From contig JBJOQO010000013.1 of NCBI GenBank assembly GCA_046049865.1, positions 1 to 60,689 of the forward strand: DNA of 60,689 bases. The letters are read 5' to 3'. Of this stretch, positions 27,387 to 36,490 are shown one piece after another (positions within the stretch are counted from its first letter, which is position 1; the number at the start of each line of letters is the position of its first letter). Made by a program: the position numbers and the translations under genes. The notes under the pieces were generated by a model that saw nothing but the letters and a program-made list of their open reading frames with translations, had not been told where the DNA came from and did not search any database. This DNA comes from JANPCX01 sp046049865 (GTDB lineage Bacteria; Pseudomonadota; Gammaproteobacteria; Burkholderiales; Burkholderiaceae_C).

Positions 27387-27982
27387 GGTCTTATTTGCTT
27401 GCGCTGAGCCGACTTGGGCCTGAAGGCCGCGCAAACCCCCGCATCGGTTTCGATGTAAGGCCCGCCGATCAAGTCCAGGCAGTAAGGCACGGCAGAAAAA
27501 ATGCCTGGCACGGGCGGTGATGCGCTCGGCAAACCTTGCAGCGTTTCCGCAATTGACTTGGGCTGGCCTGGCAAATTGATGATGAGGCAGCGGCCGCGAA
27601 TCACTGCCACTTGGCGCGACAAGATGGCCGTGGGCACAAAGTGCAGGCTGATCTGGCGCATTTGTTCGCCAAAGCCGGGCATCACACGGTCTGCCACTGC
27701 CAGAGTGGCTTCTGGGGTGACGTCCCGAGGTGCGGGTCCGGTGCCGCCGGTGGTGAGCACCAAGTTGCAGTGGGCCTCGTCCACCAAATCAATCAGCGCT
27801 GCGCTGATGGTGGCTTGATCATCCGTCACCAAGCGGCTGTGCCATTCAATCGGGTTGAGTAGGGCCTTTTGCAGCCATTCCTGTAGTGCAGGAATACCCT
27901 GGTCGGTGTAGACGCCACTGCTGGCACGGTCGCTGGCGGACAGCAAGCCGATGCGCACGGCGTCGGCCCGCAGCTCAGTCAT
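27383..27982 (-). CDS. mog: Molybdopterin adenylyltransferase
   Basis: A 199-residue MoaB/Mog fold protein that adenylates molybdopterin before metal insertion. The segments IGLLSASDRASSGVY, LTTGGTG, the TPEAT motif and LPGQPKSIAETL are diagnostic of Mog. The ATG at 27982 lies inside the last codons of yjgA (ATGACTGA), giving a short overlap; a GTG four codons earlier is possible. The C-terminal extension after IFSAVPYCLDLIGGPYIET is usual for this group. No other molybdenum cofactor genes are in the window. Confidence 0.9.
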   Translation of the reverse strand: MTELRADAVRIGLLSASDRASSGVYTDQGIPALQEWLQKALLNPIEWHSRLVTDDQATISAALIDLVDEAHCNLVLTTGGTGPAPRDVTPEATLAVADRVMPGFGEQMRQISLHFVPTAILSRQVAVIRGRCLIINLPGQPKSIAETLQGLPSASPPVPGIFSAVPYCLDLIGGPYIETDAGVCAAFRPKSAQRKQIRP

Positions 27983-28559
27983 TGGTTTCGTCACCTGGCT
28001 CGGTGGGCGATTCGCTGCTGGCCGATGCGGTGTGCTGTTTGATCAACTGAAAGAGCTCGCGATAGGCGCGTCCATTGCGCTGCTCCGGTGCACTGGCCGC
28101 GTCCTTGCGCGCGGCGCGTACCAGGCTGCGCAGTTGCTGCAAGTCGGTGTCGGGGTGCTGTTTCATCCATGTTGTCAGGATGTCGTCGCTGGCCAGCATT
28201 TGGGCGCGCCAGTGTTCCATTTCATGAAGGGCGAGCGACGCTTTGGCGGTCCCGAGCTTCAGCGCGGCCACGGCTTCGCGCAGCGGCTCCGGGTCGGCGC
28301 GGCGCATGAGTTTTCCCACGTACTGCATCTGCCTGCGTTTGCCCTCGTGGGTTTTTGTGGTTTTGTACATCCGAAGCGCATCGCGCAGGCTCTCGTCCAT
28401 CGGCAGCCCGTCCAAGCGGTCGTCGGGCAGGGCGACCAAGTCTTCGCCCAGGCCTTGCAGGTCGTGCGACTCTTTTTTTCGCTGCGTTTTGCTGGGTCGA
28501 TCCCAGGGCTCGGTGTTGTCGTTTTCTGGCTCAGGGTGGGATTCGGCACGCGGTGACAT
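27975..28559 (-). CDS. yjgA: DUF615 ribosome-associated protein (YjgA/DarP)
   Basis: A 194-residue, highly charged helical protein. The segments SKTQRKKE, LQGLGEDLVALP, KRRQMQYVGKLMR and the C-terminal RNGRAYRELFQLI match YjgA. In E. coli this protein (DarP) helps late assembly of the 50S ribosomal subunit. An N-terminal acidic, disordered stretch (about 1-25) precedes the domain. The ATG at 28559 has AGAGAA upstream. Divergent from pmbA, 116 bases apart, which is a conserved arrangement in proteobacteria. Confidence 0.92.
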   Translation of the reverse strand: MSPRAESHPEPENDNTEPWDRPSKTQRKKESHDLQGLGEDLVALPDDRLDGLPMDESLRDALRMYKTTKTHEGKRRQMQYVGKLMRRADPEPLREAVAALKLGTAKASLALHEMEHWRAQMLASDDILTTWMKQHPDTDLQQLRSLVRAARKDAASAPEQRNGRAYRELFQLIKQHTASASSESPTEPGDETND

Positions 28560-28675
28560 AGACGGTTCTCTGGGTTTTTCGGACAGGCCGGTGGGCCCGC
28601 CGCATGGGCCTTTTGCCCTCGTCGTTATGATAGCCCTGGCTTGTCTTGGCCCCTTGTTGAAACGATTGAATCCCC

Positions 28676-30076
28676 ATGCCTCACACCCCTGCCTCCTCAA
28701 AATCTCTTTCGTCCAGTTTTGCTTACTCTGCCGAACATTTCCAGGAGCTGGTGGAAGAGGCTCTGGCCTTTGCGCGTGGTTTGGGGGCCAGTGATGCCGG
28801 TGCGGAGGTGTCGGAAGGGGTGGGTTTGTCGGTGTCGGTGCGCAAAGGCGAGGTGGAAAACATTGAACGCAACCGAGACAAGTCGCTGGGTGTGTCGGTT
28901 TACATTGGGCAGAGAAGGGGCAATGCCAGCACCTCCGATTTTTCCCGCACGGCGATGGAGCAGACGGTCAAAGCCGCCTATGACATCGCTCGATTCACCG
29001 CCGAAGACCCCGCCGCCGGTTTGCCCGACGCGCAAGACCTGGTGAGTGCTGCTCAAGCAGGCCGGGACCTGGACCTGTTCCATCCTTGGAACTTGACCGC
29101 TGAACAGGCGGTGCTTGTCGCCCAAGAGTGTGAGCATGCGGCGCTGTCGGTGGACAAACGCATCACCAATTCAGAAGGCGCTGGTGTATCGGTACAGCAA
29201 TCCCATTTTTTCGCGGGCAATACGCGGGGCTTTCGTGGTGGGTACGCCAGCTCGCGGCATTCCTTGTCGGTCGCGCCCATTGCTTCTCTTCCGGGCAAAG
29301 GCGGCGACGACATGCAGCGCGACGCTTGGTACAGCTCCATGCGCAGTGCGCTTGAATTGGCACCTCCGCAAGCGATAGGCCGGTATGCGGCCGAGCGTGC
29401 GTTGTCCAGGTTGAATTCGCGCAAGATCAAAACCTGCGAAGTCCCGGTTCTTTTTGAAAGCACCGTGGCCGCGGGTTTGCTCGGTGGTTATGTGCAGGCC
29501 ACGAGTGGCGGTGCGCTGTACCGCAAGTCCTCGTTTTTGCTGGACTCCTTGGGCCAACAAGTGCTGCCGGATCATGTGGACATTCGTGAGGAGCCCCATT
29601 TGCTGCGCGGTAAAGGCAGCGCACCGTTTGACGACGAAGGCGTGGCGACGGTGCCGCGAGACATCGTGCGCGCCGGTGTGGTGCAGAGTTACTTCTTGTC
29701 CAGCTACTCCGCCCGCAAGCTGGGTTTGCGCACCACGGGGCATGCCGGTGGTTCGCACAACCTGCGTCTGACCAGTCGGTTGACCCAGCCCAGCGATGAC
29801 TTGCCGGCCATGCTGCGCAAGCTGCACCGCGGACTGTTCGTGATTGAGTTGATGGGCCAGGGGGTGAACTATGTGACTGGCGACTACTCCCGTGGCGCGG
29901 CCGGTTTTTGGGTCGAAAACGGCCAACTGGCCTACCCCGTTCACGAAATCACCATCGCAGGCAACTTGGGCGCCATGCTCAAATCCATGGTGGCGGTGGG
30001 GGCGGACGAATACACCAGTGGCAGCAAAACCATCGGTTCTGTCCTTCTGCCCAAGATGAAAATCGCCGGTACTTGA
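28676..30076 (+). CDS. pmbA: Metalloprotease PmbA (TldE)
   Basis: A 466-residue TldD/PmbA family protein. The N-terminal domain has EGVGLSVSVRKGEVENIERN, a family signature. The C-terminal half has the characteristic ATSGGALYRKSSFL, DEGVATVPRDIV and the final NYVTGDYSRGAAGFWVENG. PmbA pairs with TldD to process peptides such as microcins and antitoxins; the zinc-site residues lie in TldD, which is not in this window. It is divergent from yjgA, the usual neighbour. Confidence 0.93.
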   Translation: MPHTPASSKSLSSSFAYSAEHFQELVEEALAFARGLGASDAGAEVSEGVGLSVSVRKGEVENIERNRDKSLGVSVYIGQRRGNASTSDFSRTAMEQTVKAAYDIARFTAEDPAAGLPDAQDLVSAAQAGRDLDLFHPWNLTAEQAVLVAQECEHAALSVDKRITNSEGAGVSVQQSHFFAGNTRGFRGGYASSRHSLSVAPIASLPGKGGDDMQRDAWYSSMRSALELAPPQAIGRYAAERALSRLNSRKIKTCEVPVLFESTVAAGLLGGYVQATSGGALYRKSSFLLDSLGQQVLPDHVDIREEPHLLRGKGSAPFDDEGVATVPRDIVRAGVVQSYFLSSYSARKLGLRTTGHAGGSHNLRLTSRLTQPSDDLPAMLRKLHRGLFVIELMGQGVNYVTGDYSRGAAGFWVENGQLAYPVHEITIAGNLGAMLKSMVAVGADEYTSGSKTIGSVLLPKMKIAGT

Positions 30077-30266
30077 TCCCTGCATGGCCCACGCTTCGGC
30101 TGCGGCGCCCTGTAGGAGATGGTGAGTAACTTCGCGTAAGTGAAAGCGAGCATAGGAACAACCCCTGAGCGATACGCGCAGGGGTAAATCCCCTTCTGTG
30201 TGGAATTGCGCTGTTTCTAGAATGGGTTGGTTAGTCTTCTCGATCTACCCAACTGGAGATAAGCAT

Positions 30267-31352
30267 ATGGAGCGTCGTTTATTCATTCGTAACACCGGTT
30301 TGGCCGGTGTGCTCGCTGCGGGCGCAGCGCCTGCCATTGTTCATGCGCAGGCTAACCTGCGCTGGCGCTTGACCTCAGGCTTCCCCAAGGCCTTGGACAC
30401 CATTTACGGCGCAGCCGATAGCTTCTCGCGCAAGGTCAAGGAGATGTCGGGAGGCAAGTTTGAAATTTCTGTTCATGCCGCAGGCGAGTTGGTGCCGATG
30501 CCTGGCCTGGTCGATGCCGTGCAAAACGGTACCGTGGAAATGGGTCACACGGCTCCTTACTACTACTTCGGAAAAAACGATGCGTTCGCCCTGGGTTGCG
30601 CGATTCCATTTGGTCTGAACAGCCGTCAAATGACGGCCTGGACCTATGACGGCAATGGCCTTAAGCTGATGCGCGAGTTTTATTCGAACTACGGCTTCAC
30701 CAGTTTCCCAATGGGCAATACTGGCGCACAAATGGGCGGCTGGTATCGCAAGGAAATCAAAACCGTCGCCGACATGAAGGGTTTGAAATTCCGTGTGGGT
30801 GGTTTTGCCGGCAAAGTCACAGGTCGTTTGGGAACGGTGTCGCAAAACATTCCAGGCGGTGAGATTTACCAAGCGCTAGAGAAAGGCACCATTGATGCTG
30901 CAGAGTGGGTGGGCCCCTACGACGACGAGAAACTCGGTTTCAGCAAGGTGGCACCGATTTACCACTACCCAGGTTGGTGGGAAGGTGGCCCACAACTGGA
31001 TCTGTATGTGAATCAAAAAGCCTTTGATGGTTTGAGTGCCGAGTACAAGGCCATCATTGAGTGCGCGGCCGCCTTTGCCCATACGGAAATGCAAGCCAAG
31101 TACGATGCGCGCAACCCAGCAGCGCTGCGCCGTTTGGTGGCCGGTGGTAGCAAACTCGTGCCGTTCCCCAAACCCGTGCTGGATGCCGCCTTCAAGGAGG
31201 CGATGGCCCTCTATAGTGAAATCAGCGCCAGCAATCCTGCCTTTAAGAAAATCTACGCTGACTATTCTTCCTTCCGGAAAGAATCCAATCTGTGGTTCCG
31301 CTTCACAGAAGCACGTTTTGACAGCTATATGCAAAGCGCCAATTTGCGCTAA
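30267..31352 (+). CDS. TRAP transporter substrate-binding protein, TakP-like
   Basis: A 361-residue periplasmic receptor. The signal peptide begins MERRLFIRN and ends near VHAQA; the double arginine suggests Tat export. The body contains the DctP-family segments GRLGTVSQNIPGGEIYQALE, EWVGPYDDEKLGF and YHYPGWWEGGP, which resemble TakP, the receptor for 2-oxo acids such as pyruvate. The ATG at 30267 has GGAGAT upstream. The membrane subunits are on the opposite strand and converge with it rather than lying in the same operon. A strong terminator follows at 31441. Confidence 0.88.
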   Translation: MERRLFIRNTGLAGVLAAGAAPAIVHAQANLRWRLTSGFPKALDTIYGAADSFSRKVKEMSGGKFEISVHAAGELVPMPGLVDAVQNGTVEMGHTAPYYYFGKNDAFALGCAIPFGLNSRQMTAWTYDGNGLKLMREFYSNYGFTSFPMGNTGAQMGGWYRKEIKTVADMKGLKFRVGGFAGKVTGRLGTVSQNIPGGEIYQALEKGTIDAAEWVGPYDDEKLGFSKVAPIYHYPGWWEGGPQLDLYVNQKAFDGLSAEYKAIIECAAAFAHTEMQAKYDARNPAALRRLVAGGSKLVPFPKPVLDAAFKEAMALYSEISASNPAFKKIYADYSSFRKESNLWFRFTEARFDSYMQSANLR

Positions 31353-31668
31353 AGCGTTGATGCCGGTCGGGACGACGGCCTATCAAAAAAGCCGCGCAAC
31401 ACAGACTGTGTGAATAGTCTGAACTTGAGTCGGCCTGTAGCGCCCGCCAGACGTTGGAGTCGGCGGGCGTTTTTATTGGGGTTGGAGAACCCGACATCGG
31501 CACACGGCGGGAAGCAAGCCGTACGGTTTCCGGTGGGGCTGGATGCACTGGCTCGCTTGAGGGCCTTCAACATGGAATGTTCGCACTGGATGCGAGTGTC
31601 TCCCCAAGGTTGAGGGTCTTGTTTGACTTGCCCAAAACAAAACGCCCCGCTTGCGCGGGGCGCCTGTT
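31353..31668. other. Convergent intergenic region of the TRAP locus
   Basis: This stretch between the convergent dctP and dctQM units holds two rho-independent terminators, listed separately. Between them (about 31476-31639) I see no convincing gene or structure. Confidence 0.6.
31441..31475 (+). terminator. Terminator after the TRAP receptor gene
   Basis: CGCCCGCC at 31441-31448 pairs perfectly with GGCGGGCG at 31462-31469 and is followed by TTTTTATT. It ends the transcript of the substrate-binding protein gene. Confidence 0.85.
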
Positions 31669-31670
31669 TT
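31641..31670 (-). terminator. Terminator of the dctQM unit (possibly bidirectional)
   Basis: CGCCCCGC-TTGC-GCGGGGCG is an eight-pair GC hairpin. In the minus direction it is followed by TTTTGTTTTG, a good T-run. In the plus direction TGTTTT follows, so it may work both ways. It lies 160 bases beyond the dctM stop but directly after the stop of a short open frame (31669-31824). Confidence 0.85.
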
Positions 31671-31824
31671 ACCGGTCACGCCAGACTATTGACGCAGCCT
31701 GAACGGTGGAGATTTCTTTCGTGGGATAGACAACGACATCAGTGTCCTTCCCTTTGCTGTAGCGGGGATCGCAGGCAGGCCACTCACTCCAGATGAACGC
31801 CTTGCCCTTCCCCGCAGTCCACAA
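31669..31824 (-). CDS. Possible small protein downstream of dctM
   Basis: A 51-codon frame starting with TTG five bases after the dctM stop and ending with TAA directly before the terminator. The translation has a protein-like composition (FIWSEWPACDPRYSKGKD, then VVVYPTKEISTVQ) and GC-rich third positions like the neighbours. Either it is a small translated gene coupled to dctM, or a former C-terminal extension of dctM separated by a frameshift. The frame upstream of the TTG has no ATG. I do not recognise the product. Confidence 0.4.
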   Translation of the reverse strand: MWTAGKGKAFIWSEWPACDPRYSKGKDTDVVVYPTKEISTVQAASIVWRDR

Positions 31825-31829
31825 GGCCT

Positions 31830-33605
31830 TCAGGGCTTCTTGCCCTCGGCCGCATCTTTTCTCATGGACTCTTCCAGCGCCTTCATGGGATCGTCCTGCG
31901 TGGCCTGGTCAGCATTGGCCGGCGCAAACAGGTTGCTGGGCTCTGAAGCGGCAGCATCTGGGCTGGGCAAACCCATGCTCTCCAGGGCTTTGTCGGCATC
32001 GATGAGTTCGACTTTTTCGATACCGCCAGTGACCACTTCCGGATAAGCGATGACCACCGCCACCATGATGAGTTGCAAGATGATGAAGGCGATAGAGCCT
32101 TTGTAGATCTGTGCAGTGGTTACGGCGGGGATCATTTGGTTGGTAACGCGATCCTTGTAGTCTTTCTTGGCCGCAACGCTGCGCAGGTAGAACAGCGCAA
32201 AACCAAACGGTGGCGTCAAGAACGAGGTTTGCAAGTTCATGGCCAAGATCACGCCAAACCAAATCAGGTCGATGCCCATGTTGGCGGCTACCGGGGCCAA
32301 GATGGGCACCACGATGAAGGCGATTTCAAAGAAGTCGATGAAACAGCCCAAGATAAATACCAACACGTTCACCACCAGCAAAAAGCCGAGTTGGCCGCCA
32401 GGCAATTTGTCGAATAGATGTTCGACCCAAATGTGCCCATCCGCCGCGTTGAAGGTGAAGCTGAACACCGTGGAGCCGATCAGAATGAACATCACAAACA
32501 CAGCCAACTTGGAGGTGTTGGCCAGAGCCTGCTTGAGCAACGAGAAATTCAAACGACCGCGACTGGCGGCCATCAACAGCGCACCGACCGCGCCCATGGC
32601 GCCGCCTTCTGTGGGGGTGGCAATACCCAGAAAGATGGTGCCCAACACCAGGAAAATCAGAACCAAGGGCGGAATCAGCACGAAGGTAAAACGCTCGCAC
32701 AGCTTGGAAAGCAAACCGAATTTGAGCAAGCGGTTCACAATGGCCAACAACAAAGCGAGCACCGAAGCAACCGTCATGGACATGATGAAGATTTCATCGC
32801 CCGGCGCTTTGAGTTCACGTTTGATCAAGGGGTTGATCACGCTCTCGTGAATACCAGCCCAGAAAAATCCGACCGCACCGCACAGCAGCAACAACACCAA
32901 GAGTGAGCGGTGACCACTGCTGCCGCTGGCCTCTCGGTAAATGCGTGCTTCTTGCGGTAAAGCAGGAACCCACGATGGCTTGACAATGGCTACAGCGATG
33001 ATGAAAAGCAGGTAAAGACCTACGAGCATCAATCCGGGGATCAATGCGCCCGCATACATGTCACCCACTGAGCGACCCAGTTGGTCGGCCAAAACGATCA
33101 GCACCAGGGACGGCGGAATGGCCTGCGCCAAGGTGCCTGAGGCGGTGATGGTGCCTGTTGCAATGGTGCGGTTGTAGCCATAACGCAGCATGATGGGCAG
33201 AGAGATCAAGCCCATGGAAATCACTGCGGCAGCCACCACGCCGGTGGTGGCTGCCAAGAGCGCGCCCACCAAGATCACCGCAATGGCCAAGCCCCCACGC
33301 AGCGGGCCAAATACCTGGCCCACGGTTTCAAGCAGGTCTTCCGCCATGCCCGAGCGTTCCAAGATGATGCCCATCAGGGTGAAGAAGGGAATGGCCAGCA
33401 AGGTGTCGTTCTGCATGATGCCCATGACCCGCAGCGGCAGGGCTTGGAACAAATTGGTGCCGAACAGCCCGGCTTCCATGCCAATAAAACCAAACAGCAA
33501 ACCTGTGGCGGCCAAGCCAAATGCGACGGGTATGCCGGTGAGCAGAAAAACAAAAAGGCCCGCGAACATCAGCGGCACAAAATTCTGAGCAATGAATGCG
33601 GTCAT
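31830..33605 (-). CDS. dctM: TRAP transporter large permease subunit (DctM)
   Basis: A 591-residue integral membrane protein of the DctM/YiaN type with about 13 hydrophobic segments. Family features include GIPVAFGLAATGLLFG, PFFTLMGIILERSGMAEDL, the glycine-rich IPPSLVLIVLADQLG and TPTEGGAMGAVGALLM. It carries the substrate with sodium ions. A hydrophilic tail of about 60 residues (from DADKALESM) ends the protein. It overlaps dctQ by 4 bases. The length is at the long end for the family, as in TakM-type permeases that pair with TakP-like receptors. Confidence 0.9.
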   Translation of the reverse strand: MTAFIAQNFVPLMFAGLFVFLLTGIPVAFGLAATGLLFGFIGMEAGLFGTNLFQALPLRVMGIMQNDTLLAIPFFTLMGIILERSGMAEDLLETVGQVFGPLRGGLAIAVILVGALLAATTGVVAAAVISMGLISLPIMLRYGYNRTIATGTITASGTLAQAIPPSLVLIVLADQLGRSVGDMYAGALIPGLMLVGLYLLFIIAVAIVKPSWVPALPQEARIYREASGSSGHRSLLVLLLLCGAVGFFWAGIHESVINPLIKRELKAPGDEIFIMSMTVASVLALLLAIVNRLLKFGLLSKLCERFTFVLIPPLVLIFLVLGTIFLGIATPTEGGAMGAVGALLMAASRGRLNFSLLKQALANTSKLAVFVMFILIGSTVFSFTFNAADGHIWVEHLFDKLPGGQLGFLLVVNVLVFILGCFIDFFEIAFIVVPILAPVAANMGIDLIWFGVILAMNLQTSFLTPPFGFALFYLRSVAAKKDYKDRVTNQMIPAVTTAQIYKGSIAFIILQLIMVAVVIAYPEVVTGGIEKVELIDADKALESMGLPSPDAAASEPSNLFAPANADQATQDDPMKALEESMRKDAAEGKKP

Positions 33606-34204
33606 GCTTTGGCTCCTGCGGCTTGTGCTTTAGCCAGCAGCTCTTCTGCTAGTTTTTCCTCGTCTGATTTCTCGTTCATGTCAACGCTGAATGGTTGATC
33701 GCGATGCCCCGTGAGGAATGCCAGCCGTTTGATGAGTTCGGAAAAAACCTGCATCAACAGGAGCCCAAATCCCAGCGGAATGAGGGCAAATACGGGCCAA
33801 CGAATCAGGCCGCCTGCGTTCTGACTCATTTCGCCGCTTGTCCACGCCTTTTCAAAAAGCGGCCAACCTAAGTGAATAAAGATGAGGCACATGGGAATGG
33901 TGAAGAGCAGCATTCCCACGACGTCGATGACGGCGTTGGTTTGGTCCGAAAGTTTGGATGAGATGAAGTCAATCCGCACATGCGCATTCTTTAGGAATGC
34001 AAAACCTGCCCCCAGCATGAACACACCCGCAAACAAGTACCACTGAATTTCCAGCCAACCGTTGGAGCTGATGTCAAATAACTTGCGGATCACTGCGTTG
34101 CCAGCGCTGATGACCACACTGGCCAAAATCAACCACATGATGAGTTTGCCGATAAGCTCGCTGAACGAGTCAATCAGCCGTGAAACTGAAAGTAGTGCGG
34201 TCAC
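33602..34204 (-). CDS. dctQ: TRAP transporter small permease subunit (DctQ)
   Basis: A 200-residue membrane protein with four helices, containing the DctQ-type segments KLIMWLILASVVISAGNAVIR and GWLEIQWYLFAGVFMLGAGF (the conserved Q/E-W stretch). It forms the membrane complex with DctM. The GTG at 34204 has GGAGAA four bases upstream; a TTG at 34216 sits inside that ribosome site and is rejected. The first gene of the minus-strand unit, with 190 bases separating it from the response regulator gene. Confidence 0.88.
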   Translation of the reverse strand: MTALLSVSRLIDSFSELIGKLIMWLILASVVISAGNAVIRKLFDISSNGWLEIQWYLFAGVFMLGAGFAFLKNAHVRIDFISSKLSDQTNAVIDVVGMLLFTIPMCLIFIHLGWPLFEKAWTSGEMSQNAGGLIRWPVFALIPLGFGLLLMQVFSELIKRLAFLTGHRDQPFSVDMNEKSDEEKLAEELLAKAQAAGAKA

Positions 34205-34394
34205 GGTGTTCTCCAAGGGAAATTGAATTTTGCGCGCACAGCGAAGGGCGCACCAGGCGACAGGCGGGCCGATGAATCCCTGAGCCTGAACGACTATTCC
34301 ACTCGATTCTCCACTGACTGACCAGAGGTTTTACCGCTAAGTGGAAATACGCAGTTACAGGCGGTGCGCTGAGAGCCTGTGAAGTGCGATGCGT

Positions 34395-35033
34395 TCAGGG
34401 CAAATCAAACTCTTGGCAGTGTTCCACCGCGTACTTGATGAGCTCGGCCTGTCCTTCCAGGTTCAGTTTGCGCCTGATGTTTTGCCTGTGGGTTTCGACG
34501 GTGCGGGCACTGACCCCAAGCTTCATGGCCATTTGTTTGCTGGAGTGCCCCTTGGCCAGGTGGCTCAAGATGGCGCTTTCACGCGCCGACAACAGCGGCC
34601 GGGGTGTTTGCGAGCGCAGCAGTCGGCCTGAGATGTCTTGGCTTAAAAAAGTACCACCTGCCACCAAGGTGTCGATGGCCGAGAGGATGTCGCTGGAAGG
34701 CGCATCTTTTAAGACATAACCACGCGCGCCCGCTTGCATGGCCCGGTTCACGGTGGCAGGGTTGTCGTACATGCTCAACATCAGAATGAGCAACGAAGGA
34801 TGCAAGGCCAACAACTGGCTCGCCAGTTCAATGCCGTTCACGTCTTTCATGCCGACGTCCAGCATCACCAAATGGGGCTGGGTTTGTGCCACCACGGCCA
34901 AGGCTTCGGTGGCGTGACCGGCTTCACCGACCACTTCAATTTGTGGGGCCGCCATCAGCATGGCCTTGAGGCCTTCGCGCACCAAGGCGTGGTCGTCCAC
35001 CAAGACCAAACGGGTTCGGATCGTTTTGCTCAT
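34395..35033 (-). CDS. NarL/FixJ-type response regulator
   Basis: A 212-residue regulator. The receiver domain has the acidic pair in LVDDH and phosphoacceptor D59 in VMLDVGM. The LuxR-type helix-turn-helix (about 145-205) contains LSARESAILSHLAKGHSSKQMA and VSARTVETHRQNIRRKL. It is encoded 9 bases after its likely partner kinase and just upstream of dctQM, so it probably controls uptake of the TRAP substrate. Confidence 0.92.
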   Translation of the reverse strand: MSKTIRTRLVLVDDHALVREGLKAMLMAAPQIEVVGEAGHATEALAVVAQTQPHLVMLDVGMKDVNGIELASQLLALHPSLLILMLSMYDNPATVNRAMQAGARGYVLKDAPSSDILSAIDTLVAGGTFLSQDISGRLLRSQTPRPLLSARESAILSHLAKGHSSKQMAMKLGVSARTVETHRQNIRRKLNLEGQAELIKYAVEHCQEFDLP

Positions 35034-35042
35034 ATCAGCGTT

Positions 35043-36464
35043 TCATGCCAAAACTTCGTGAGTGGTGGGGCGAGTGGATTGTTTAAAGCTTTCAATCACC
35101 TCGGCGGGTACATCCACTGTCAATTCGGTGCGCCCTTTTTTCGAGGACACGGCGAACTGCCCGCCAATGGATTCGACGCGCTCGCGCACGTTGCGCAAGC
35201 CTATGCCCCGACGCGGGTCTTCGCGCACTGCTTGCACATTGAAGCCCACGCCATCGTCAATGATCTTCAGGCGCAACCCTGCGCCGCCGTAGATCAGCCG
35301 CAGCGTGACGTGTTGTGCGGCTGCGTGTTTTTCAATGTTGGTCAGCGCCTCTTGCGTGATACGAAAGAGCACGGTGTTGACTTCGTCTGGTAAGGGGGGC
35401 AAGGCACCGCGCACTTTGAATGAAAAGGCCATGTGGCTGTAGTCGCTGAACTCGTGTCCGAGCCTGTCCAGTGCAGCGGGCAAACCCAGCACGTCGAGTT
35501 CTGCCGGTCTCAGTCGGTGCGAAATGTTGCGTACTTCCAGCAGCGCGTCGTTCAAGCGCCCCAAGGCTTTGGGCAGAGCAGCCGGCAACAAACCTGGTTC
35601 GCGCTGGATTTGCGCCATGCTCGACTCGACCAACAGTTTGATCGACACCAGCGTCTGGCTGGTGCTGTCGTGCAGTTCGCGCGAGAGGTGGGCTCGCTCA
35701 TCCTCTTGTGATTTGACTACCTGACGTGCCAGCAGCTTGAGCTTGGCATCAGCAATGCGAAATTCGGTGAGGTTGAGCAGCATGCCCGAGCCGCCGATCA
35801 CAATCACTCCCAGCAGCGCCACGCCGGCAATCCACCACAAGGTGGCGGCAACGTTTTCGCTGATTTGCTTGTCCACCTCGGCCAAGGTGGCCTCCACATC
35901 GTCCAGGTAAATGCCGGTGCCCAGCATCCAATTCCACTTGGGCAGACCAATCACATAGCCGAGTTTTGGTGCTACTTGTTTGCTGGACGGTTTTTGCCAC
36001 ACATACCGCACATAACCGCCACCTTCTTTGGCGGCGCTGATGAGTGCTTGAATCACGGGAAAACCATTCACATCACGCATCTTCCACAGGTTTTGCCCCA
36101 TGAGCTCGGGCTGGCGCGGGTGCATCAGGTTGAGCCCGCTCATGTCGTAGAGAAAGAAGTAGCCGTCGCGACCATAGTCCAGCGCGGCCAGCAAGCGAAT
36201 GGCTTCGCGTTGTTGCGCGGCGTCGTCCAGGCCGGTTTCTTCCAGTCGAGTGATGATGCTGTGAGCCAATTCGACGTAATGCCGCAACTCCGCTTGACGC
36301 GACGACATGTACGCCGACTCGATCAGCACCCGCTCGCGTTCCGAGAGTTTGCGCTGCTGGTGCAGCACCGCAAAAGAGATCAAAGCCAAGGCCGCGATCA
36401 GCGGCAAGATGGCCCACAGCAAAAACTTGGGCCGGGTTCGCATACGGGGCAGAACATTGACCAT
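35043..36464 (-). CDS. Sensor histidine kinase with single Cache domain
   Basis: A 473-residue kinase: membrane helix at about 12-34, a periplasmic single-Cache-type domain (about 55-190, with DYGRDGYFFLYDMSG and PKWNWMLGTGIYLDD), a second helix at about 205-225, HisKA_3 with H265 in RELHDST, and a HATPase domain with EALTNIEKHA and DDGVGF. Cache domains of this kind bind small organic acids, which fits the neighbouring TakP-type TRAP transporter. The ATG at 36464 is chosen; 36443 is possible. The response regulator gene follows 9 bases later. Confidence 0.9.
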   Translation of the reverse strand: MVNVLPRMRTRPKFLLWAILPLIAALALISFAVLHQQRKLSERERVLIESAYMSSRQAELRHYVELAHSIITRLEETGLDDAAQQREAIRLLAALDYGRDGYFFLYDMSGLNLMHPRQPELMGQNLWKMRDVNGFPVIQALISAAKEGGGYVRYVWQKPSSKQVAPKLGYVIGLPKWNWMLGTGIYLDDVEATLAEVDKQISENVAATLWWIAGVALLGVIVIGGSGMLLNLTEFRIADAKLKLLARQVVKSQEDERAHLSRELHDSTSQTLVSIKLLVESSMAQIQREPGLLPAALPKALGRLNDALLEVRNISHRLRPAELDVLGLPAALDRLGHEFSDYSHMAFSFKVRGALPPLPDEVNTVLFRITQEALTNIEKHAAAQHVTLRLIYGGAGLRLKIIDDGVGFNVQAVREDPRRGIGLRNVRERVESIGGQFAVSSKKGRTELTVDVPAEVIESFKQSTRPTTHEVLA

Positions 36465-36490
36465 GTTGCGTCGGCCTCGTGTTGCGGCGC

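Noticed and set aside
30155..30190. Hairpin CCCCTG...CAGGGG upstream of the TRAP receptor gene, considered as a pmbA terminator
   Set aside because: No T-run follows on either strand and the stem has a mismatch, so it is not a convincing terminator. It could be a regulatory site, but nothing supports this.
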